DNA of 29,114 nucleotides. Origin: Saccoglossus kowalevskii. Lineage: Eukaryota > Hemichordata > Enteropneusta > Harrimaniidae. Below, piece after piece: positions 21,727-29,114 of the stretch. The position numbers and the translations under genes are program-made. Within the stretch, counting starts at the first letter, position 1. Each line of letters opens with the position of its first letter. The stretch spans positions 444,252-473,365 of the forward strand of contig NW_003130360.1 in the NCBI RefSeq assembly GCF_000003605.2, in the 5' to 3' direction. The notes beneath the pieces were generated by a model. It did no database searches. It worked only from the letters and a program-made list of their open reading frames with translations, and was not told where the DNA came from.

Positions 21727-24700
21727 CTATGAACTGCCACCACCGCCTCTTTGTGCATTTGGATCCTGTGCTCCAGATAACATTAAAAATAACACTATTG
21801 GTACAATGTACATCCACTGAAATGAGAAAATAAAAAAAAATTCACTCAAGCAAGTACCAGTAGTTGCATTTGGTCACAGCGCCATCTGGTGGCAGTGAGC
21901 CATTCTCTTATGTTTTTATCAATGTAATAGAAGACTAAAATACAGTAATAATTATCGTGCAGTAATGGTAATATTGCCACACTTAGTCATGTGACTCAAT
22001 GTTCTAGCTGTGTGATTATTCCTGTAAATTCACATATGTCTCATTGTATTTATGCAGATTGTAAATTGCCATGGTTGTATTCATATCGCTACAGTTAACT
22101 GTACATTGTATTTATCTTGTTAACTGGCTTCATATTACACATAACTACATAGCTCTACATACATAACATCTAAATCTGACCTTGCACCTTGGCTAAGACA
22201 GGAACATCATGCCAGTGTGGGGTTAGTTTTAATACAGAAACCGGTAGTAAAAATAATGCTTCAGTATCAACAGCTATAAACATCACTTACATATTTTCCA
22301 AAGAATGATTTTTGTTCAGTTGAGTTTCCCTTTCCTTCTCTCTGTGCCTTTTCTTCTTCTAGTTTCTGTATATATGCTTGTGTTTCAGGACTATAGAAAA
22401 GAAAGAAAAACTAAATTTCAACAATTTTACTTCAAAAACTTGAAGCAGAACATCGTAGGTCAAGAAACATGGATATATTGTTAAGGTCAACTTTACTAAA
22501 ATAAGGTCCAATAAGGTTACCAGTACATAAATATTGTTGTTGATAACCAAATAGGGCATTAACAGGACAGTCTCCATTGTGAAAGAGTAAACAAGGTATG
22601 GTATTACCAGTACATGAGAAAGTCCTCGTTGATAAACTGTATTACAGTCAGTCAGTCCTGAAACAAATGTTACCATATTTCCCCTGTCATAAGCTCCTCC
22701 CTGGGTATAAGCCAGCCCCTTATTTGTAGACATTTATTAAGGAAAAGCACAGGGTGTTTTTACTAGGTGTTGATAATTGGTTTAATCTTAAAAAAATAAA
22801 GATAAGATATTGTTTGTTCATTAAAATATGTGTGTAAAAAGTATGTTTCATTGCATGAAAATTTTGATTGGTATGGTAGTTGTCCTTTTTTTTTAGTGTA
22901 TGGTGGCACTTGAAAAGGGTCATTTGGTTTGTGCTTTCACATAAAAATTCCACTTACAGTACACGGTGAAAAATGCATGGTACTAGCACTTTCCCAATAT
23001 TGCAATACTACAGTAATACATGCCTCTTTGACTGATTGGGAAAAGGTAGCATCTGAAATGCCAAAAATATCATGAAAACTGGCCATTGGACATCATTTTA
23101 CTATTCAAATAATTGAAGTAACCAGTGAGACTATCGCGAAAGGAGTGTGAATGGGGAAACTATGTTTTGACGTGATCTGTTGATGGCTGTGAAAAATGCT
23201 GAATACACACAAAAATTGCGAATTACCAGTTTTTGGAAACAATTTTGCCATTTTTTGATGAGATCAGTAGCAACAGATCATATTTCAGCATTGCGGTAAT
23301 TCACTTCTGCATTGCGTTAAAAATATTTCCGGAGAATTTCAGCAGTACAACACAGCATTCTAATTGGTTAATGACAAATTTTACCTATCAGGTCAGAGAA
23401 CAATGTTTCAGGGCAAATGGTGCTCAAAAACATAATATTTTTTCCACCATAAATTCAGATGGTATGTAAATAATATTGTATTAAAATGTGCATATTGTAA
23501 ATCGATGACAAAAAAACATAATATTACCCCTAATCTGGCACATGTGAATGAAAAATGTTATTTGAATAATTTTTCATGCAGATACATGTAATATGGTTAC
23601 AATGTTAAACCCAAAAAAATATTCATCTTTTCCAATTTTCCCTTATTTTACATGTTGAGACCCCAGGGTTATGATCATTATTTAAGTACAATCTGTGAAA
23701 CAAAATTCCATGCATCAAGGTACCATACTAAGAAAATCTGTTCATAAATGGCTGAAATCTAGTTCTGAAATGTCAAAAATGCTTGATTTTTGTTGTGCCA
23801 AAATAACCGTTCTTCAGCAATCTTTGATTGAAACCACAAAACAAATGTATATCATGATGTATGTGTGAAGATTGAACATAATTGGTCAAGGCCATATCAA
23901 GATACAGGATGCAAATCTATGCACACAAAGAGGTCCAATTATAAGAACTCATAATGTTACAATACCCAAATCTCACACATTGTAGGACAATTTTTATTTT
24001 CAAATTTGTTTTTCTATGAATAAAATACTTGACTTACACAGGTCCAGTAATAATAGTTGCTAACTCCACGCTGGTGTTGAAATGTGTTAGATCGACTTCA
24101 TCAATGTCATGACCTTTACAGTCTCCCACCAAGGGTACAATACTGACTCCCAAGATATCACCTTTCTGATCAATGGTCACTGTGATTAAATCATTCAGTT
24201 TTGATTCATATAATGAACACTGTAGAAAAAGAAAAAAGAGCTACAGATGTATCAGGAATCAGGAACTACCTGGGATACCCAGAGGTATCAGAAATCAGGA
24301 ACTACCTGGGATACTCAGAGCTATCAGAAATCAGGAACTCACTGGGATACCCAGAGCTATCAGGAATCAGGAACTAACTGGGATACCTGGAGCTATCTGA
24401 AACCAGGAACTACCTGGGATACCCAGAGCTATCAGGAATCAGGAACTAACTGGGATACCCAGAGCTATCAGGAATCAGGAACTAACTGGGATACCTGGAG
24501 CTATCTGGAATCAGGAACTACCTGGGATACCCAGAGCTATCAGGAATCAGGAACTAACTGGGATACCCAGAGCTATCAGGAATCAGGAACTAACTGGGAT
24601 ACCTGAAGCTATCAGGAATCAGGAACTCACTGGGATACCCAGAGCTATCAGGAATCAGGAACTAACTTGGATACCCAGAGCTATCAGGAATCAGGAACTA

Positions 24701-27602
24701 CCTGGGATACCTGGAGCTATCAGGAATCAGGAACTAACTGGGATACCCAGAGCTATCAGGAATCAGGAACTAACTGGGATACCTATAGCTATCAGGAATC
24801 AGGAACTAACTGGAATACCTGGAGCTATCAGGAATCAGGAACTAACTGGGATACCTGGAGCTATCAGGAATCAGCAACAAACTGGGATACCCAGGACTAT
24901 TGGGAATCAGGAACTACCTGGGATACCTGGAGCTATCAGGAATCAGCAACAACCTGGGATACTTGGGATACCTGGAGCTATTAGGAATCAGGAACTAACT
25001 GGGATACCTGGAGCTATCAGGAATGAGGAACTAACTGGAATACATGGAGCTATCAGGAATCAGCAACAAACTGAGATACCCAGGACTATCAGGAATCAGA
25101 AACAGCCTGGAATACCCAGAGCTATCGGAAATCAGGAAATACCTAGGATACCCAGGACTATCAGGAATCAGGAACTGCCTTGGATACCCAGAGCTATCAG
25201 AAATCAGGAACTAACTGGGATACCCAGAGCTATCAGGAATCAGGAACTAACTGGGATACCTTGAGCTATCAGGAATCAGAAACAACCTGGGATACCTATA
25301 GCTATCAGGAATCAGAAACTAACAGGAATACCTGGGGCTATCAGGAATCAGGAACTAACTGGAATACCTGGAGCTATCAGGAATCAGGAACTAACTGGGA
25401 TACCTGGAGCTATCAGGAATCAGCAACAAACTGGGATACCCAGGACTATTGGGAATCAGGAACTACCTGGAATACCTGGAGCTATCAGGAATCAGCAACA
25501 ACCTGGGATACTTGGGATACCTGGAGCTATCAGGAATCAGGAACTAACTGGGATACCTGGAGCTATCAGGAATCAGGAACTAACTGGAATACCTGGAGCG
25601 ATCAGGAATCAGCAACAAACTGGGATACCCAGGACTATCAATAATCAGAAACAGCCTGGAATACCTAGAGCTATCAATAATCAGCAACAATCTGGGATAC
25701 CAAGAGTTATCAGAAATCAGGAACTTTCAGGAATACCTAAGGCTATGAAGAATAAATAACTTTGAATACCTGGAGCTTGAATAAAACCTGCCACAATCAA
25801 CATAATTTATGCGTACAGGTCAAGCTAAATAAACCTCACATGTACTTACCGCTTTGATAAAAGTTGACACATATTTTACATTACTATCATCAAATGATGC
25901 TCCTAGTTTTGTTGGTACTCGAATACGATACAGTGTGTTCTTATTCAGTGAAGATTCCTGAAAATTGAACAACAATCAATGTTAAACGCTGCAAAGCTCA
26001 TGTGTGAATACAGAATATATGCTATCATTGTTTTATAAAAAAAAAAATATTTAGGCAAATGAAAATTCCCAACTGTCAGTAAAAGAGCAATGGCATCAGA
26101 GGTTAGGATTATCGGCCAGCATGATGTTCAGTATCAATATATAGCAAATTTAATCATAATCCATTTTGAAGTTTTTGCTTACAATGTATACATGCTGCAA
26201 GAGACAAAATGTAAATTAGCTACTTAATATGCATAAACACACCCCAAAACTATGTTAATCAAGCTAATTAGTAAATTATGCTAAGGTATTACCGGAATTT
26301 AAGTTTTTGAGATTTTGCAAAACACCGGCTCAAATGAGATAATTAATATGCAAATTAGCCACTTAATAGGCACAGACATTTTTGGTGCCTGCCTCACATA
26401 TTTTGGGATTTCCGTATAGCACCTAAAATGGCGAACACAGCACAAGTGATTTACAAGTGTTGGAGTGCAACCTTTTACAATGATTTTGATGAAAAATGAC
26501 ACGAGTTTTTGAAAAGTAAATTTAAGATTTTAGGGAGATGAACTGATTATTGAAGAAGTATTAAACACTTGACATTGACACTTCACAACTCATTGTTAAA
26601 TAGAGTTGTTAGTCAAGATTTTACATTGTATTCTTGAATAAGCATCAGCGACTAACTAAATTATACTCTAATTTAGGTGCCAGGAAAGACCAAAACATTT
26701 TTAAAAACGACTCTATAATTAGAATACTTACAGCAGATTTCTGCTACTAAATTCTGCACTAGAATGATTCTTTCTATGACTCATGAATTAATAGATGTCC
26801 CAAAAATGTCACCCATGGGTGAGCTTTTGGATGAGTAGTGACAAATATGTATCTTAAGTACATTGATAATCAAGAAAATTAGGATTGATACTAATAACGT
26901 TACATGGCTTAATTGTTTCACACCCATGACATCAAGTAAAATTTCGCCATTTTCCATGATATTTAGGGACCTTGAAAAATTGTTTGGCAAAAATTCTCTG
27001 TACCCTAATAGCATGAACCAATAATAATGAAAGTAAGAGGGAAATGACATAATCTTCAATCGATTGGAAATCCTTAAATCCATAAATGATTATCGATTAT
27101 TAAATATTGATACCATATAATTTTTTATAAACATACGCACTAGGACCATCACTCACCCTTAACTGCTCTCTGAAGTCTACTGATAAAGATGATAGTTGTT
27201 GAAATGTTCCTGACACACTCTTTAAAGAGCGGAATAACAGGGCACCTCGGTTTACAAACTCAACATTGTTACCTGTAAATAGAAACATTAGTATGGCATT
27301 AACAAAAGGTGTAGATGTAAGTTTATTTTTGCAAATGATTGGTTTCTTTCATAACCAAGGCTTCTCTAGATTTTTTTTTTTTAGTTTTAGTAAACTTATT
27401 ACTTGATAGAAAACGAAAATAAAAAAATAGCAAACATTTTCCATATAATTATTATTTCACTAATTCATTTTTGTACATTTTAAAAAATATTTTCATTTAC
27501 TACTGACAGCGTAGCATAGCTGGAAAACTTACCAACTCCGATTGCATGTTGAACTGGTAACATAAGATTACTTCCAGTGTCAGAATCAATGAAGCTTTCC
27601 AC
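21727..27602 (-). CDS. EMC10: ER membrane protein complex subunit 10 (EMC10), 5'-partial, 6 exons
   Basis: EMC10 is a lumenal/single-pass subunit of the EMC, the ER insertase for tail-anchored and multipass membrane proteins. Exons in transcript order: 27602-27533, 27272-27157, 25957-25850, 24219-24038, 22390-22291 and 21816-21727; all junctions are GT-AG and in frame (666 nt, 221 aa). Matches to the human protein run throughout: an LPVQHAI segment (LPLEHSF in human), NRGALLF, LYRIRVP, CSLYES with a second Cys in GDCKGH (fragment residues 99 and 132, probable disulfide), FNTSVEL (N-glycosylation site), [24 protein letters not shown], and the anchor [16 protein letters not shown] (193-208) with a Gly-rich tail ending GGGGSS. 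The first visible codon is not a start; the ~40-residue signal-peptide exon is absent and probably lies beyond 29114. EMC10 converges on the tetraspanin gene. Identity is firm. Confidence 0.93.
21876..21895 (-). promoter_or_regulatory. CTCF-like motif
   Basis: On the minus strand the sequence reads TGCCACCAGATGGCGCTGTG, very close to the bilaterian CTCF core (CCACCAG, two variable bases, then GGCGC). It stands out from AT-rich surroundings and lies about 60 bp upstream of the last EMC10 exon, inside the intron. A single motif match can arise by chance; binding is inferred only. Confidence 0.4.
23738..23950 (-). repeat. Dispersed 'ATGGCC' repeat, copy C (fragment, minus strand)
   Basis: Read on the minus strand this fragment has GACCTCTTTGTGTGCAT, CCTGTATCTTGATATGGCCTTG, AATCTTCACACATACATCAT and AAAAATCAAGCATTTTTGAC, in the order found in the head and first unit of 18618-18870. 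It lies in EMC10 intron 4 (numbered among the visible exons), in the sense orientation of that gene. Confidence 0.6.
24249..25776. repeat. 36-bp minisatellite, about 42 units, filling an EMC10 intron
   Basis: The basic unit is TATCAGGAATCAGGAACTAA followed by CTGGGATACCCAGAGC. Variants include GGAATACCTGGAGC, CAACAAACTGGGATACCCAGGAC and a 45-bp form with GGGATACTTGGGATACC (9 bp extra, at about 24955 and 25504). It occupies nearly all of the 1630-bp intron between EMC10 exons 24038-24219 and 25850-25957. The 36-bp period keeps a plus-strand frame open (12-residue unit [12 protein letters not shown]) in blocks of 105-154 codons, opposite to EMC10 transcription. The right end (after about 25640) is more diverged. 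Confidence 0.95.
26211..26378. repeat. Short diverged direct repeat in EMC10 intron
   Basis: AAATTAGCTACTTAATATGC (26213-26232) and AAATTAGCCACTTAATAGGC (26352-26371) are 139 bp apart in direct orientation, with AATTAATATG and CTAATTAGTAAATTATGCTA between them. They probably belong to one decayed repeat element; no ends could be defined. Confidence 0.4.
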
Positions 27603-29114
27603 CTGAAATATACAAGAGAACACAACATGACTATATCATCCACCATCAGGATAGGAATAAGCCAGTAGCCAGAAAGTCTCAAAATAAAGAACTGGACATA
27701 ATTAGTAAAAATGAAAATAAAGATTTGAATCAACTTTCACACATATTTGTGGAGGTGGTAATATATATAGGTAAATCCTATTCTCATACTCTCCATGACA
27801 TAGTAAAAAAATAGCAGCAAGTTTATACCAAAAATGTTTGCACTAGGACTACTACCGGATTCGGCTGATACCCCGCCCTGGGCGATCTTATGGAGGATTC
27901 GAATTTTTTTTTAGAAAAATGTGGACCAAAAGATCTTTTGGCAGATATTACGAGGCCCATCTTGTCTAAAAAAATAACCCTGCGTTGATAGAAATGGTCT
28001 AGAAAAAATAATGTTTCGCGTTGACCAAATATAATCATGCAAAGTATAAATTCAAAGTGTTTTAATACATTGGTGAGAGGTCGAATTTTACGTGAACAAG
28101 AACATGCACTAAGAAGGAAAAGCAAGTCAAAGTCGAAACGGGGTGCATCATGGACATGACACAACACACGATGCGACAACCGAGTGATTAGCGACATAAT
28201 TTTGGGACGCAATTGAACTTGAAGTACTTCTTTGCGAAACTGGCATCAAGTGTGTGTTGACCGAAGTTTGACCCCAAGTCACGCGCTGAACTGGCGCGTT
28301 ATCTTAGCAACCTTTTTCTTTTGCGGTCCGCGCGTCGATCTAGTAAAATTTTTATTATATCCGACGGTACTGTAATTACGCAACTTGTATGCAACTCTGT
28401 ACTGGCTTTGAATATATCAACGTCGTTTACTTAGTGCACTGCTTTTCTAATTACGCAAATTTGTTTACAATATTGTACCAGCTCTGAATATTTCAACTTT
28501 GTATTAAATGTATTGCTTTCATGATAATTACGCAAACTCAAGTTAATTTTTATTATTGTTAGGATGCTGACCCGGGGTATTGGGTCTGTGAATATTTCAA
28601 TATTACCGACTTGATAATGCGTTGCATTCGTAATAATTACGCAAACATAAACATTGGCGCATTTACATCATTAAAAATGATAGTAGTCGGGTATCTACGG
28701 AAAGTCGAGAAAATATTTTAAATACTTGTGATTCACCAATGTTCCAATGGTGATTTTTTTATTCGAAATGAAGTGAACATGTAATATAAACCATACCATG
28801 CGTCAAGTTAAATTTTACTATAATATAATAAACTCTGGACAGCGCACTTCGATCGCAATATTCACGTACATTTCGACTGAACTCTAATAACCACGCGTTT
28901 GAGTTCACGCACTGATATTTAAATTCGAGCCACCCAGCTTGACGCAAATCAATATAGTTACTTGTCATGTGTTCAAAAAATCTTTCAACTCTCACAAATA
29001 CCATGAACGCGAAGAGCTAACTGGGGGTTAACTGAAAGAGAACGTCTTTTTTGGAGAAAAAACACGTCAGTACAAGATTATGTGTACAAGGTTAGCTTTA
29101 TAGAACGTACATGA
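27603..29114. other. EMC10 5' flank or first intron, no confirmed exon
   Basis: A signal-peptide exon on the minus strand was looked for and not found: the open minus-strand frames at 27823-28212 and 28759-29004 lack a hydrophobic leader joined to a donor in the right phase. Bases 27840-28360 are somewhat GC-richer than neighbours and could be a worn mobile element or part of a promoter. The TAATTACGCAA tandem repeat follows. Nothing else is recognised up to the window end. Confidence 0.4.
28373..28645 (+). repeat. Diverged tandem repeat, four TAATTACGCAA units
   Basis: TAATTACGCAA occurs at 28373, 28448, 28525 and 28634, with spacing 75, 77 and 109. Between them a second block recurs: TGAATATATCAAC, TGAATATTTCAAC and TGAATATTTCAAT. 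The last interval carries an extra ~33 bp including GACCCGGGGTATTGGG. This fits a decayed ~76-bp tandem repeat in EMC10 upstream or first-intron DNA. Confidence 0.65.

Noticed and set aside
24249..25776. CRISPR-like array
   Set aside because: Units are directly adjacent with no unique spacers, in a eukaryotic intron; it is a minisatellite.
27823..28212. 129-codon minus-strand frame as EMC10 exon 1 or a separate gene
   Set aside because: No signal peptide, no domain resemblance and no donor in a suitable phase.
28759..29004. 81-codon minus-strand frame as the EMC10 leader exon
   Set aside because: No hydrophobic leader; the GTACGT donor-like site within it does not give an EMC10-like join.

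Overview
The window reads as animal nuclear DNA, probably from an AT-rich, non-vertebrate metazoan. It holds three split protein-coding genes with GT-AG introns, AATAAA-type poly(A) signals and many degraded transposable elements. No long prokaryote-like ORFs are present. The species cannot be named from the sequence; a marine invertebrate is a guess from genome style only. I rebuilt the genes by joining exons by eye. Every junction keeps the reading frame and gives proteins that align end to end with known families.

Layout. (1) 1-1111: upstream DNA with a GC-rich left edge, a diverged 128-bp direct duplication and a possible 5'UTR intron. (2) 1112-4345, + strand: a complete eight-exon SYCP3 gene (232 aa), a meiotic chromosome-axis protein. 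Its fifth intron holds a transposon nested inside another transposon. (3) 4346-9705: intergenic DNA with a long foldback hairpin, a TA-flanked MITE and a copy of a dispersed 'ATGGCC' repeat. (4) 9706-15859, + strand: a complete six-exon tetraspanin gene (248 aa, six cysteines in the large loop). Its first intron carries a 17-nt G run and a dead LINE tail. (5) 15860-21726: gene-free DNA with a diverged repeat pair, a ~150-bp tandem/dispersed repeat array and a 21-bp minisatellite. (6) 21727-27602, - strand: EMC10, a subunit of the ER membrane protein complex, in six exons. Its signal-peptide exon is missing and probably lies beyond the right edge. One intron is almost entirely a 36-bp minisatellite of about 42 units. 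(7) 27603-29114: EMC10 upstream or intron 1 DNA with a ~76-bp tandem repeat.

The three genes do not form a functional unit: one is meiotic, one is a membrane organiser and one is an ER insertase subunit. SYCP3 and the tetraspanin are in tandem; the tetraspanin and EMC10 converge. I found no convincing novel system. The most notable structures are the in-frame 36-bp minisatellite beside the EMC10 3' splice site, the nested transposons in SYCP3, the dispersed repeat family, and a CTCF-like motif in the last EMC10 intron.
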